Numbered from the stretch's first letter, positions 1 through 9,075 are shown. The stretch: DNA of 64,000 nucleotides from Prosthecobacter sp. (GCF_034366625.1 NZ_JAXMIH010000026.1:1-64000), one strand, 5' to 3'. The notes: generated by a model not told the origin, from the sequence alone. A program made the numbers and translations.

Positions 1-1
1 G

Positions 2-235
2 AACCCGACGGAGAAGGAGGAGCTGATGAAGCTCATCCAGTTCATCAAAGACAAGTTCAAGATCGCCATCATGCTCGTGGAGCACGACATGAAGGTGGTC
101 ATGGGCATCTGCGAGAAGATTGCCGTGCTCGAATACGGCAAAAAGATCGCCGAAGGCACGCCCGATGAGATTCAGAAGAACCCCAAGGTCATCGCGGCCT
201 ATTTGGGCACGGAGGAGGACGACGACGATGCTTGA
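2..235 (+). CDS. livG: Branched-chain amino acid ABC transporter ATP-binding protein, C-terminal part (5' end outside window)
   Basis: This is the end of an ABC ATPase of the LivG type, which powers uptake of branched-chain amino acids or related amides at the inner membrane together with LivF. The reading frame is open to the window edge, so the Walker A and signature regions are missing. What remains holds the H-loop segment (IMLVEHDMKVVMGIC), the family's usual tail (EYGKKIAEGTPDEIQ, then AAYLG) and an acidic end of six residues (EEDDDDA). The stop codon overlaps the start of livF by 8 bases, the tight livG-livF coupling typical of this operon. Urea or amide transporters (UrtD) are a less likely reading. 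Confidence 0.85.
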   Translation, partial: NPTEKEELMKLIQFIKDKFKIAIMLVEHDMKVVMGICEKIAVLEYGKKIAEGTPDEIQKNPKVIAAYLGTEEDDDDA

Positions 236-935
236 GATCGATAATCTGGAGGTTTCCTATGGATCCATCAAAGCTCTGCATGGCATTTCACTGAAGGTGC
301 CGGAAAAGAGCATTGTCACGCTCATTGGCGCGAACGGTGCGGGCAAGTCCACCACGTTGCGTGCGATCTCCGGCCTCGTGAAGTCCTCTGGCGGCACGGT
401 GCGCTATGCGGGGGAGGACATCACCAATCTGCCTGCTCACGGTATTGTCGCTCGTGGTCTCTGCCATGTGCCGGAGGGGCGCATGGTCTTTGCGAATCTC
501 ACGGTGGAGGAAAATCTCCGCATGGGCGCTTACCTGCGCAACGACAAGGCGGGCATCGCCGCCGACATCGAATATGTATTCACGGTGTTTCCACGTCTTA
601 AAGAGCGCATCAGCCAGCAGGCGGGCACGCTTTCCGGCGGAGAGCAGCAGATGCTCGCCATCGCCCGCGCTTTGATGAGCAAGCCCAAATGTTTGATGCT
701 CGATGAACCGTCGCTTGGCATCGCGCCCATGCTGGTGCGCGCGATCTTTGAGCAGATCGTCGCCATCAACAAAGAACGCGGCCTGACCATTCTGCTAGTG
801 GAGCAGAATGCGAACCTGGCGCTGAAAATCTCGAGTTACGGCTACGTGCTGGAAACCGGGCAAGTGCTGCTGCAGGACACCGCTGAGGCTTTGCAGGAGA
901 ACCCGCAGGTGCGCGAGGCCTATCTCGGCGACTGA
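228..935 (+). CDS. livF: Branched-chain amino acid ABC transporter ATP-binding protein LivF
   Basis: LivF is the second ATPase of the high-affinity branched-chain amino acid importer. The 235-residue length is normal. Walker A is GANGAGKST at residues 34-42, the signature LSGGEQQ is at 135-141 and Walker B ends in DE at 159-160. The H-loop histidine position carries glutamine (LLVEQNA), as is usual in LivF. An upstream in-frame start at 120 would overlap livG by more than 100 bases; ATG 228 is preferred because homologues begin at MLEIDNLEVSYG and because the 8-base overlap with livG suggests translational coupling. Permeases and binding protein are presumably upstream of the window. Confidence 0.92.
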   Translation: MLEIDNLEVSYGSIKALHGISLKVPEKSIVTLIGANGAGKSTTLRAISGLVKSSGGTVRYAGEDITNLPAHGIVARGLCHVPEGRMVFANLTVEENLRMGAYLRNDKAGIAADIEYVFTVFPRLKERISQQAGTLSGGEQQMLAIARALMSKPKCLMLDEPSLGIAPMLVRAIFEQIVAINKERGLTILLVEQNANLALKISSYGYVLETGQVLLQDTAEALQENPQVREAYLGD

Positions 936-1009
936 CCGTTCCCGTGCATTCTGCCGGATGATGATCTTGCGCCGATAGACCGCGTTCTTTAAAGCGTCCT
1001 GCTTCACTC

Positions 1010-2359
1010 ATGATTTTCTCCACTTCTGGCACCGCCGAGCATGAAGCTGCGCTGAACCGTGCACGGTCCAAAGCTTACCGACGGCTGCTGCCGCTGCTGT
1101 TTGTGAGCTACATGATCGCCTATGTGGACCGGCAGAACGTGGCGGTGGCGAAGCTGACGATGACGCGTGACCTGCCTGGCTTTGACAACGCGGTCATCGG
1201 CTTTGGCGCGGGCATTTTCTTCCTCGGCTACTTCCTGCTGGAGATTCCGGGCACGTTGATGGTGGAGCGCTGGAGCGCGCGGAAGTGGATCTGCCGCATC
1301 ATGATCACCTGGGGCGTGATGGCGGGTCTCACAGCGGCGGTGACGACGCCCTGGCAGTTCTACACGGTGCGCTTCCTGCTGGGACTCGCCGAGGCCGGTT
1401 TCTTCCCCGGTGTGGTGGTGTATTTGACGCACTGGTTCCCCAGTCGTGATCGTGCGCGTGCGCTGGCGACCTTCCTCGTCGCCACACCCATGGCTCAGAT
1501 CATCAGTCCGAAAATTTCCAACTGGCTGCTCGCCATCGGCCACGGCGATCAGCCACCAGTGCTCGGCATGGTGGGCTGGCAGTGGGTGTATGTGTTCTGG
1601 GCCATACCTGCCGTGGTGCTGGGCTTCTTTGTGTACTTCTGGCTCGTGGACCGGCCGAAGCAGGCGAAATGGCTGACCGCCGAGGAAGGCGAAGCCCTGG
1701 AGTCCGAGTTGGAGCGTGAACGGGCCGAGACACGCAAAGGCAAACGCATGACCGTGATCCAGGCGCTGAAGCACCCGAAGGTGCTGCTGCTCGCACTGGT
1801 GTATTTCTGCACCGTCACCGGCAGCTATGGCATCGAGTTCTTCATGCCGAGCATTTTGAAGTCCTGGTATGCCATGGACATGAACCAGCTCACCTGGCTC
1901 ATCATGTTGCCGCCTGCCGTTGCCATGGTCGGGCAGCTTTTCATGGGCTGGAGCTCGGATCGCTTCAAAGAACGTCGCTGGCATGCCGTGCTGCCCATTG
2001 TCATGGGTTCTGCCGCGCTGGGGATCATGCCGCACACGCAGGGGAATCTGGTGCTGACCATGGTGTGCCTGATGCTCGCCTTTGCCGGGTTCAAGAGCTA
2101 CATGCCCGCCTTCTGGGCGCTGCCCAGCCTGTTCCTCACCGAGTCTGCGGCAGCGGGGAGCATCGGCCTCATCAACTCCATCGGCAATCTCGGTGGTTTC
2201 CTTGGCCCTTACGTGCTGGGAACTGTTGAAAAGGTCACAGGATCGTTCGTGGGCGGCCTGTATTACCTGTGCTGCTCCATGCTGGCGGCGGCGGCGATCA
2301 TCTTCAGCTTCGGGCTGGGGAAGAAGGAGCCGGTCTCCACGAAGCTTGCTTCTGATTAG
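1010..2359 (+). CDS. MFS transporter, anion:cation symporter (ACS) family
   Basis: A 449-residue major facilitator protein with about 12 membrane segments. The N-terminal pattern (YVDRQNVAVAKLTM in helix 1, then FFLGYFLLEIPGTLM) is characteristic of the ACS subfamily, which includes tartrate, galactonate, glucarate and phthalate permeases that take up organic acids with protons. The central cytoplasmic loop (about residues 225-250) is rich in E, R and K. The substrate cannot be read from the sequence. It begins 74 bases after livF on the same strand, and no catabolic enzymes for sugar acids lie beside it. Confidence 0.85.
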   Translation: MIFSTSGTAEHEAALNRARSKAYRRLLPLLFVSYMIAYVDRQNVAVAKLTMTRDLPGFDNAVIGFGAGIFFLGYFLLEIPGTLMVERWSARKWICRIMITWGVMAGLTAAVTTPWQFYTVRFLLGLAEAGFFPGVVVYLTHWFPSRDRARALATFLVATPMAQIISPKISNWLLAIGHGDQPPVLGMVGWQWVYVFWAIPAVVLGFFVYFWLVDRPKQAKWLTAEEGEALESELERERAETRKGKRMTVIQALKHPKVLLLALVYFCTVTGSYGIEFFMPSILKSWYAMDMNQLTWLIMLPPAVAMVGQLFMGWSSDRFKERRWHAVLPIVMGSAALGIMPHTQGNLVLTMVCLMLAFAGFKSYMPAFWALPSLFLTESAAAGSIGLINSIGNLGGFLGPYVLGTVEKVTGSFVGGLYYLCCSMLAAAAIIFSFGLGKKEPVSTKLASD

Positions 2360-2475
2360 AGCCGCAGGGCTGCTCCCGGCCCAAAGTTTTTGCCTTCATG
2401 GGCATTTCGCCCTTGCGCCTTGGAGCGCGAACCGTTGAAATAGCGCTCGTAAATTCAGTTTTATCGACCCACGCC

Positions 2476-3291
2476 ATGAGCCACTTCACATCCACCCTGA
2501 TTAAACGCCATCGCGGCCTCGCCTTCGTTTTGATCGCGCTTGCGCTGGCCTTCGTGCTGACGCCCGATCTGCTGGCCCAGGCCACGGACGCCGCAGCCGA
2601 TACACCGCCGCCAAAAACGTGGTGGCAGAAGTGGATTGGGGATGGCGGTGTGTGGATGACACCGCTGGGCCTGTGCTCGGTGCTGGCGCTGACTTATACC
2701 GTGCTGTGCACGATGACGATGACGAAGGCGAAGTTCACGCCCGCGATCCTCAAGACGCAGCTCCTCGACCTGATGCACCAGTGCCGCGTGCGCAGCGCCA
2801 TCGAAGTGGCGGCGCAAAGCCCGACCTTCCTTGGACGCATGATGACCGTGGCGCTGCCACATTTCGACGCGACCAAGGGCGAGACCCTGGGCCGTGAGGA
2901 GGTGGAGAGCGCGATGGCAGACTTTGCGGGCAGTGAAATGCGGCCGTATCAAAAGTGGATCGGCAATTTCTCAGTGCTGGCGCAGATTTCGCCCATGCTG
3001 GGGCTGTTCGGCACGGTGGTCGGCATGGTGGGTGCGTTTGAAATCCTCGCACAAACCGGTGGTGCTGAGCCTTCCAAGCTGGCGGGCGATATTTCGGTGG
3101 CGCTGCTGACGACCTTCGCCGGCCTGTTCGTCGCCATTCCCAGCCTCGCCCTGTTTTACTTCTTTAAGAACCGCCTTAATGACATGGTGGGCGAATCAGT
3201 CGCGGTGGCCAACGAACTGCTCGACGCTTGCGTAAACTCGGCTCATGGCGAGTCGAAAGCGGCCAAAATCCCCGAAGGCATCGCTCTCTGA
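2476..3291 (+). CDS. exbB: MotA/TolQ/ExbB proton channel family protein with N-terminal secretion signal
   Basis: ExbB/TolQ-type subunit of a proton-driven energy transducer in the inner membrane. An N-terminal hydrophobic signal (residues 16-35, ending DLLAQA) precedes a periplasmic linker, a membrane helix around residues 62-82, a cytoplasmic domain and the conserved TolQ helices (ISPMLGLFGTVVGMVGAF, then DISVALLTTFAGLFVAIPSLALFYFF). The extra leading signal is typical of ExbB in Bacteroidetes and PVC bacteria rather than of E. coli. ATG 2476 is chosen; the frame extends to 2398 but those residues are not signal-like. It starts a same-strand run of ExbB, two ExbD and two repeat proteins. 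Confidence 0.88.
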   Translation: MSHFTSTLIKRHRGLAFVLIALALAFVLTPDLLAQATDAAADTPPPKTWWQKWIGDGGVWMTPLGLCSVLALTYTVLCTMTMTKAKFTPAILKTQLLDLMHQCRVRSAIEVAAQSPTFLGRMMTVALPHFDATKGETLGREEVESAMADFAGSEMRPYQKWIGNFSVLAQISPMLGLFGTVVGMVGAFEILAQTGGAEPSKLAGDISVALLTTFAGLFVAIPSLALFYFFKNRLNDMVGESVAVANELLDACVNSAHGESKAAKIPEGIAL

Positions 3292-3321
3292 TCAACCCGC
3301 ACGACCGGCGAGTTCCACGCG

Positions 3322-3768
3322 ATGAAAAAAAAGCTGACCAGCATCAAAGGCCTTGAGGAGGAGTGTAAAATGGACTCCTCGTCGATGATCGACATGGTGT
3401 TCCAGCTCATCCTGTTCTTCATGGTCAGCTCTCGCATGCTGACCAACCAGATCGACCCGCGTGTCGAGCTGCCGGTGGCCGGGAACGCCCGCCCGCCGGA
3501 GGAGGCCGCCGGGCGCATCGTCGTCCACGTCTATGACAACGGCACCTTCGGCAAGGACAACAAGGAACCGCTGTCGGACATGGCCGCCGTCACCGAGTAT
3601 GTGACGCAGCGCAAGGAGAAGATTGATGCCGGCGTGACGCCGAAAGTTCTGCTGCGCGGCGACAAGCGCAGCATCGTGAAATTTTCCAAGCAAGTCGTGA
3701 AGGCTTCGGGCGACGCCGGGGTCAACACTATCATCTTCAGCGCCTTCCCGGCGGCGAAAAAAGGCTAG
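3322..3768 (+). CDS. exbD: ExbD/TolR-family biopolymer transport protein (first copy)
   Basis: A 148-residue ExbD/TolR protein: a short cytoplasmic N-terminus, one membrane helix with the essential proton-path aspartate (SSMIDMVFQLILFFMV) and a periplasmic domain (about residues 45-148). It works with the ExbB encoded 30 bases upstream to convert proton flow into force on a periplasmic partner. The helix is preceded by MDSSS where many ExbD proteins have a P-L-x-D run. The following gene is a second, divergent ExbD, so the complex may be heteromeric. Confidence 0.88.
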   Translation: MKKKLTSIKGLEEECKMDSSSMIDMVFQLILFFMVSSRMLTNQIDPRVELPVAGNARPPEEAAGRIVVHVYDNGTFGKDNKEPLSDMAAVTEYVTQRKEKIDAGVTPKVLLRGDKRSIVKFSKQVVKASGDAGVNTIIFSAFPAAKKG

Positions 3769-3789
3769 CATCTCCCATTTCATACGCGC

Positions 3790-4227
3790 ATGGCAAAGAA
3801 GAAACGCTTCGTAGCAGATCAGGTGGAGGATCCTTCGCTGGACATCTCCTCCCTGATCGACGTGAGCTTCCTGCTGCTGATCTATTTCCTCGTCACTTCG
3901 ACGCTGGAGCCGCGTGAGTCCGACCTGAGCATGGAAATGCCCACCGACAGCGGCAAGGCCAGCAGCATCCAGATTGACCCGCTCAAAATCCGCCTCACCG
4001 CCGCAGGCCAGGTCACCATTGCTGATCAGGTCATGGCGGACGATGGCCAGATGGAGTCCGAGCTGGACCGCTACAAGCAGCTCACCGACGCCACGAACAA
4101 GAAGCCGCTGGTCATCGTCAGTTCCGATGACGAGGCCAAACAGCAGCGCTTCATCGACCTCATGAACGCGCTGGCGAAGGTCGGCATCACCACGATCACA
4201 CTCTCTGGATTCGAGAAAGGGAAGTAG
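3790..4227 (+). CDS. exbD: ExbD/TolR-family biopolymer transport protein (second copy)
   Basis: A second ExbD-type protein of 145 residues. The membrane helix carries the conserved aspartate (DISSLIDVSFLLLIYFLVTS), followed by a periplasmic domain that ends in VGITTITLSGFEKGK. It differs strongly from the first copy outside the helix, so it is an old paralogue rather than a recent duplication. It lies 21 bases after the first ExbD and 3 bases before the large TPR gene, so all four are probably one transcript. Paired ExbD genes are known in Bacteroidetes and PVC systems; the partner protein here is likely the TPR protein rather than TonB, which is not encoded nearby. Confidence 0.88.
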   Translation: MAKKKRFVADQVEDPSLDISSLIDVSFLLLIYFLVTSTLEPRESDLSMEMPTDSGKASSIQIDPLKIRLTAAGQVTIADQVMADDGQMESELDRYKQLTDATNKKPLVIVSSDDEAKQQRFIDLMNALAKVGITTITLSGFEKGK

Positions 4228-4230
4228 CCT

Positions 4231-7146
4231 ATGAAGTTTGCTGTTCTCCGTTCGCTGTTCGCGGTTCTGGCCGTTGTGACGGTGTTTTGTCCGCAGGCAT
4301 CCGCCCAGGACGACGACTTGAACATCCAGACGTTGTTTGAAAAAGCCGGCAGCCTGATGGAAGAGAGCAACTGGGAGGGTGCGCTGGTGCCGCTGGAGCG
4401 CATCATGAAGGAATACGGCCCCAGCGGCTACACCGACTTCGGCCCGGCCTTTGGTGTGATGCATTACCGCTACGGCTTCTGTTTGAAGAATCTGAAGCGA
4501 CTCGATGACGCTCTCAAAGCCTACGAGGCCTGCTACACGCAGGGAAAGAACGCCAAGGACACGCCGAAGGACAAGCTGAATCCGGTGTGGGAGCTGTCGC
4601 TGCTGGAAATGGGCATCATCAAGCAGGCGCAAGGCAAGTATGCCGAGGCGATCAAGGACTACGAAGCCTTCGCCCGCCAGCCCGCACCCGCCGGGACTTA
4701 TGATGACGGGGCGTTTCGCGTGCAGGTGGCCTCCTGCTACTCCAAGGCGGGCATGCCGGACAAGGCCAAAGCCCTGCTCGATCAGCTCATCAGCGGCGCG
4801 GGTGGTGTGACACCGAAGGCGGAAGGTGTGTTTCGTGCGTTCCTTTCGCTGCTGGACAGTTGGACCGCGAAGGATGCGGCGAACCATGCGGAGACGGAAA
4901 AGGCCGCACATGCCTTCATGGACGCGAACGGGGTCAAATTGAAGCTCTCGCCTTTCGACATGGCGCGCTTTGACTTCAACGCCCGTCTGCTCGGAGTGGC
5001 CCGAGCGGCTTCGGACAACGATCAGCAGACGCTCGCCATCCGTCTCCTCGGCCTCATGGCCAGCAGCAGTGACATCTTGTTCGATCTGCAAGAACGCGCG
5101 CTGCGCTATCGCGGCCGGGTACCGGATCTCTTGAAGAAAGAGATCGAAAAATACACCGAACTCGTGCAGGCCGATGACAGCATCGACTGGATCGCGCTGC
5201 TCACCCTGGCCGGCTGTTACGAGCGCCTGGGCAATTTTCCCGCCGGTTACGCCATCTACACGTATGGCGTCACTAGCGTGCCGAAAAGCCCTCATCGTCC
5301 GATGATGTTGTTTGGCTCGATGCGCACCGCGCTGGCCACCGAGCAGCAGGATCTGTCCAAGGCTCTCGGCGAACAGTTTCGTAAGGAATTCCCGCAGCAT
5401 GAGTTCGCCGGCAATGTGAACACGCTGCTGCTGGAGAACGTGTTCTTCTCCAAGCAGTATGATCAGGCCATCGAACTGGCCGGAAACATCCGCAAACCGC
5501 TCGCGCCTGATTCCAAGGATCGTGATCTCACCGATTTCGTGATCGGTGCCTCGTTGTTCAATCTGGGCCGCACCGAGGAGGCGCAGAAGGAACTGGCATC
5601 GCACGCGGAACGCTTCCCGCAGAGCAAGTTCAAGGAGGCCGCGCGCTACTTTGAAGCCTCCAGCCTTGTGCGTCTGAAGAAGTGGGCCGAAGCAGGCCCG
5701 AAGCTCGATGCATTCAACAAAGACTTCCCGGAATCGGAGTACATCGGCTTCGCGCTGCTGGATCGCGCCACCGTGCACTTCCAGCTTGGCGAATACCAGA
5801 AGTGCCTCGACACCGTCGCCGATCTCGAAAAACGTCGTCCCAGCCTGCCGGATCTCGATCGTGCGCTGGCGATGCGTGGCGACTCGCATCTGATGCTCAA
5901 CGCGAATGACAAAGCCGAGGCGGCTTATTTGAAAGCACGCGAACTCGGTGAGGCAGCGCAGGGAGATTCGCACAAGGCCATCGTGGGCCGTGTGCTTGTC
6001 CAGCTCGTGCGTGTGGCGAACGCGCTTAACAAGCCGAAGGATGTCATCAAATATTACGACGATTACATCACGAAGTACAGTGGCGGCTTTTATGACGCCG
6101 AAGTCATCGTGGGATCGATGGAGCCCCTGAAGGAGGTCAAGCGCGGCAAGGAGGCGCTGGATGCGCTGGAAAAAGTGATTGTGCGGCTCGGCAGTGGCGA
6201 CACGGGCACTGGGATCGAGGAGGCGATCGGCTCTTACACACAGAACTACCTCGACATCGTCGGGCCTGAGCAGTTGCTGGAGCGGCTGACGAACTTTGTG
6301 CCGAAGGACGGTGCCAGGATCAACAACACGCTGCGTGCCTGGCTGAACATGGCGCGGATCGACCTGCTGGAGAACGACAGCTACAAGGACAAATTCCCCA
6401 AGCGTGCCGCCCAGATCCAGGTGGCCTACGAGGAACTGCAGAAGTTCGACAAGAGCGAGCTGGCCTCCTACATCCTCGTCAAGGTCGGGCGCGACATGGT
6501 GGATCGTGGCAAGGACAAGGAGGCGCTGGAGTGGTTCAAGGCGGTCATGGACCGTGGCCAGTCGGAGCACTATCCGCTCGCCCTCATGGGCAAGGCGCGT
6601 GTTTTGGCGAAGGCGGGCGAGGCCGGCAGCTTCCAGGAGGCCGTGGCCGCATTTGATCAGGTCATCCGCGAACTCAAAGACAAGCCAGAATACGTCGAGG
6701 AGGCGATGATCGACAAGTCGCGCATTTATTACAACCGCAAGCAGTGGCAGCAGGCTGCGGACACACTGGTGGCAATGACGAAGGACACCCGCTTCACCCG
6801 CACACGGGCCGAGGTGTTCTACCGTCTGGGCCAGTGCTACGAGAACCTGAACGACACCGACAAGGCGCTGGAGGCCTACACGCCCTTCGTCGGTCCGCCG
6901 CTGGAAAACGTGGTGCAGTATTCCGCCGAGGCGCGCCTGCGTGCCGCCGAGATTCAAATGAAGAAGGGCAACGACGACAAGGCCTTCCGTCTCATCAAGG
7001 ACACCGTTTCGCGCATGTACAAACTCACCAGCCATGAGGTTGCCGGGCCGTTCGTCATCAAGGCCAAAGAGTACTACAAAACGCTGCGCAAGAAGCTCAA
7101 CGTCCCCGAGCATCCCGACGAGGGCCTGTGGGGCGTGCGTGAATGA
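4231..7146 (+). CDS. Large secreted tetratricopeptide-repeat protein associated with ExbB/ExbD
   Basis: A 971-residue protein with a signal peptide (MKFAVLRSLFAVLAVVTVFCPQASA) followed almost entirely by alpha-helical TPR-like repeats (for example YRYGFCLKNLKRLDDALKAYEAC and YRLGQCYENLNDTDKALEAY). It is predicted to be periplasmic. Beginning 3 bases after the second ExbD, it is probably translationally coupled and may be the periplasmic scaffold driven by the ExbB/D motor. No enzymatic domain is visible. A complete antisense frame runs along the whole gene but is a by-product of codon bias. Confidence 0.85.
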   Translation: MKFAVLRSLFAVLAVVTVFCPQASAQDDDLNIQTLFEKAGSLMEESNWEGALVPLERIMKEYGPSGYTDFGPAFGVMHYRYGFCLKNLKRLDDALKAYEACYTQGKNAKDTPKDKLNPVWELSLLEMGIIKQAQGKYAEAIKDYEAFARQPAPAGTYDDGAFRVQVASCYSKAGMPDKAKALLDQLISGAGGVTPKAEGVFRAFLSLLDSWTAKDAANHAETEKAAHAFMDANGVKLKLSPFDMARFDFNARLLGVARAASDNDQQTLAIRLLGLMASSSDILFDLQERALRYRGRVPDLLKKEIEKYTELVQADDSIDWIALLTLAGCYERLGNFPAGYAIYTYGVTSVPKSPHRPMMLFGSMRTALATEQQDLSKALGEQFRKEFPQHEFAGNVNTLLLENVFFSKQYDQAIELAGNIRKPLAPDSKDRDLTDFVIGASLFNLGRTEEAQKELASHAERFPQSKFKEAARYFEASSLVRLKKWAEAGPKLDAFNKDFPESEYIGFALLDRATVHFQLGEYQKCLDTVADLEKRRPSLPDLDRALAMRGDSHLMLNANDKAEAAYLKARELGEAAQGDSHKAIVGRVLVQLVRVANALNKPKDVIKYYDDYITKYSGGFYDAEVIVGSMEPLKEVKRGKEALDALEKVIVRLGSGDTGTGIEEAIGSYTQNYLDIVGPEQLLERLTNFVPKDGARINNTLRAWLNMARIDLLENDSYKDKFPKRAAQIQVAYEELQKFDKSELASYILVKVGRDMVDRGKDKEALEWFKAVMDRGQSEHYPLALMGKARVLAKAGEAGSFQEAVAAFDQVIRELKDKPEYVEEAMIDKSRIYYNRKQWQQAADTLVAMTKDTRFTRTRAEVFYRLGQCYENLNDTDKALEAYTPFVGPPLENVVQYSAEARLRAAEIQMKKGNDDKAFRLIKDTVSRMYKLTSHEVAGPFVIKAKEYYKTLRKKLNVPEHPDEGLWGVRE

Positions 7147-7160
7147 ACTGACATGACGCC

Positions 7161-8036
7161 ATGAAGAAGCCTGTTCTCCTCCTCCTGCTCACGGCCTGCG
7201 GTCTTCGTGCCGAGCCGCTGTCCGTTCAAATCACCAACGTCAGCGGCGAGCCGACCGCGGCATTCCTCATCGCCGCCGAAAAAGACGGCATCATCATCAG
7301 CACCGCGCCAAATGGTGGCAGCAGCTACAAACTGCCGCTGGCGAACATCCGCGACATGTCCATCGACGAGCCGAAAGGCTGGTCCACCGCGCTGCAAACC
7401 TATGCGGCGGGCAATTTTGCCGAGGCTGAGAAGCAGTTTGCGCTGCTGGGTGAGGAACTGGCCAAGATCGTGCCGTTGCAGGACGGTTACGGCTCGCTCG
7501 CCCGGTTGTATCAGTTCCGCAGCCTGCAAAAACTCGGACGCCACGCCGATCTGGCGAAGGTGATGGACAAGCAGCTTGCCAATCCTTTGAACTTCGGCCC
7601 GCATTACATGGAGGATTTCGTGGACCTCGAGGGCTGGACCTGGCTGGGCAAGGAGGACTGGCAGACGCTCGGCGTCTTCATCAGAAAATTCGAGGACGCA
7701 AACCCGCTCAAGCTGCCTCAGGCCCCTTTCAAGCGGCTGCGCTCCTCACGCCTCGCCGGTTTGTGCTATCTGCGTGCCGTTTGGAACGAACGTGGCCAGA
7801 AGCAGCCCGATCTGGCGCTGATGGACTACCATCGCGCCCTCACGCTCGATCTCGGCTCCGACACCACCCTGCTGCGGCGTTCCGCCGTTGCCGCGTTGCT
7901 CATCACCGAAGCCAAACTCGCCGCCGCGCCGAAGGATGACAAGCTCACCAAGCAGGCGAAGTCCCTCGCCCTCGTCTGTCGCGATCTCGGTGGCCCGGGC
8001 GCGCTGCCCAAGGAGTTTGAGAAGTATTTGAAGTAG
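7161..8036 (+). CDS. Exported repeat-containing protein (probable lipoprotein), unknown function
   Basis: A 291-residue exported protein. The N-terminus has a short hydrophobic run ending LLLTAC, which fits a lipobox with Cys13, although cleavage after CGLRA by signal peptidase I is also possible. Residues about 20-70 form a beta-rich segment (VQITNVSGEPTAAFLIAAEKDG); the rest is helical and TPR-like (YAAGNFAEAEKQFALLGEEL, DLALMDYHRALTLD). It starts 14 bases after the 971-residue TPR gene on the same strand, so it likely belongs to the same envelope complex. No named family recognised. Confidence 0.75.
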   Translation: MKKPVLLLLLTACGLRAEPLSVQITNVSGEPTAAFLIAAEKDGIIISTAPNGGSSYKLPLANIRDMSIDEPKGWSTALQTYAAGNFAEAEKQFALLGEELAKIVPLQDGYGSLARLYQFRSLQKLGRHADLAKVMDKQLANPLNFGPHYMEDFVDLEGWTWLGKEDWQTLGVFIRKFEDANPLKLPQAPFKRLRSSRLAGLCYLRAVWNERGQKQPDLALMDYHRALTLDLGSDTTLLRRSAVAALLITEAKLAAAPKDDKLTKQAKSLALVCRDLGGPGALPKEFEKYLK

Positions 8037-8078
8037 CCGTGTGAAGGGCGCGCGGACACTCCTGACCGTCTCAGTGGC

Positions 8079-8567
8079 TCACCGAACCGGCACAAACCGC
8101 ACGATGTTGCGGTGATAGACCTCGCACTCCTTCTTGTGCAGCCAGATGCTGAACCAGAACAGCAGGGCGCCGAAGATGACGACCAGAAACAGCACCGGTC
8201 GGCCCTTTGGTGATCGCGCTGCCAGCAGCGCGATGGCGCTGAACAACGTCATCGCATAATACGGCCAGGCCCAGTCCTTGCGGCGCTGCGTCTGCTCCTG
8301 GATCAGTGGTGCGAAATCCGGTGACCGTGTGGCCAGGATGCGCGGCGTCGCTTTGTCGCGCAGGTCGATGTAGGGCCACACACTGGCGCAGGACACGCAG
8401 ATGATGCCCAGCGCCAGCAGGCGGCTCTTCGCCTCTCCAAACAGGAAGGAAACGATCAGGAACGTCAGTCCGATCCCCAGCCCGTACAGTGGCAGCGGCT
8501 CCAGCAGCAGATGCAGATACTCGGGATCGCAGATGCTTTGCCACAGAGTTGTCAGTTCGCGCCACAT
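8079..8567 (-). CDS. Small membrane protein with about four transmembrane segments, unknown function
   Basis: A 162-residue hydrophobic protein convergent with the preceding operon. Four membrane segments can be seen: LYGLGIGLTFLIVSFLFG, LLALGIICVSCASVWPYI, YAMTLFSAIALLAA and PVLFLVVIFGALLFWFSIWL. A periplasmic loop after the second segment holds DLRDKATPRIL. ATG 8567 (MWRELTTLWQ) is preferred to the start at 8615, because the extra 16 residues are only the translation of an intergenic repeat. No family assignment is offered. Confidence 0.65.
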   Translation of the reverse strand: MWRELTTLWQSICDPEYLHLLLEPLPLYGLGIGLTFLIVSFLFGEAKSRLLALGIICVSCASVWPYIDLRDKATPRILATRSPDFAPLIQEQTQRRKDWAWPYYAMTLFSAIALLAARSPKGRPVLFLVVIFGALLFWFSIWLHKKECEVYHRNIVRFVPVR

Positions 8568-8569
8568 GT

Positions 8570-8606
8570 TGAGGAATGACGAATGCTGAATGACGAATGA
8601 CGAAAC
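8570..8606. repeat. Intergenic AATGACGAATG-type repeat, copy 1
   Basis: A run of near-identical units (AATGACGAATG, CTGAATGACG, AATGACGAAAC) upstream of the small membrane-protein gene. Read on the minus strand it gives SFVIQHSSF, which artificially extends that gene's frame. The same units occur near 25783, 32824 and 55327. Confidence 0.75.
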
Positions 8607-8688
8607 AGCAAGCACGGGGATGAGGCAGCTTGGGCAGAATCACAAAGTTCTTGCGTGTGAGGAGCCCTTTTGCGTAGCCTTGCACCAG

Positions 8689-9075
8689 ATGACAACAAAA
8701 CTGACGGTGAGAAGCACTATTCTACTCTCCATTTTTATAGCTTCTCTCGGCTCTAATTCCATCTTAGTTGCTGACGACTCTCCGATCTCCAGTACGGGCA
8801 TTGTCACGGATAACAGTCCGGCAGCGATCGCCGCAGCCAAGGAGCGTGGCACCGCCACCGCAACCAAGGACATCAAGGCAGGCACACTCCGTGTTCTCTA
8901 CTTCGGCAAGCCGTGGTCAGTCGGCAAACCTCTCGTGGACGACGCCACGGGCTATCGCGTCCAGATTCTTGCCGGATGCGACGTCACAGCGACATTCGTC
9001 GCCGAGGTCGAAGCATACAACAACGCTGTGCGTGCCTTTCACGCCAAAAACGCATCTGCCACCACGCACAAATGA
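8689..9075 (+). CDS. Small exported protein of unknown function, AT-rich
   Basis: A 128-residue protein with a Sec signal peptide (MTTKLTVRSTILLSIFIASLG, then NSILVADD). The mature part contains AIAAAKERGTATATKDIKAG, a sequence that often precedes a short hydrophobic domain in small exported proteins (RVLYFGKPW, GYRVQILAGCDVTATFVAEVEAYN). ATG 8689 is chosen over the longer frame from 8590, which begins inside the intergenic repeat. The 5' part is visibly richer in A and T than neighbouring genes, which may mean recent acquisition. No family is recognised. Confidence 0.55.
   Translation: MTTKLTVRSTILLSIFIASLGSNSILVADDSPISSTGIVTDNSPAAIAAAKERGTATATKDIKAGTLRVLYFGKPWSVGKPLVDDATGYRVQILAGCDVTATFVAEVEAYNNAVRAFHAKNASATTHK

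Noticed and set aside
1004-2035. A minus-strand frame of 343 codons inside the MFS transporter gene
   Set aside because: Shadow of the MFS gene, which has clear helices and ACS motifs.
3292-7113. A 1273-codon open frame on the minus strand running across both ExbD genes and the whole 971-residue TPR gene
   Set aside because: It is a codon-bias shadow of the plus-strand genes, which have recognisable ExbD and TPR features; the antisense translation has no domain, and is rich in H, L and R as expected.
8568-8688. N-terminal extensions of the small membrane protein (to 8615) and of the exported protein (from 8590)
   Set aside because: The added residues are translations of the intergenic repeat and leader rather than conserved protein.
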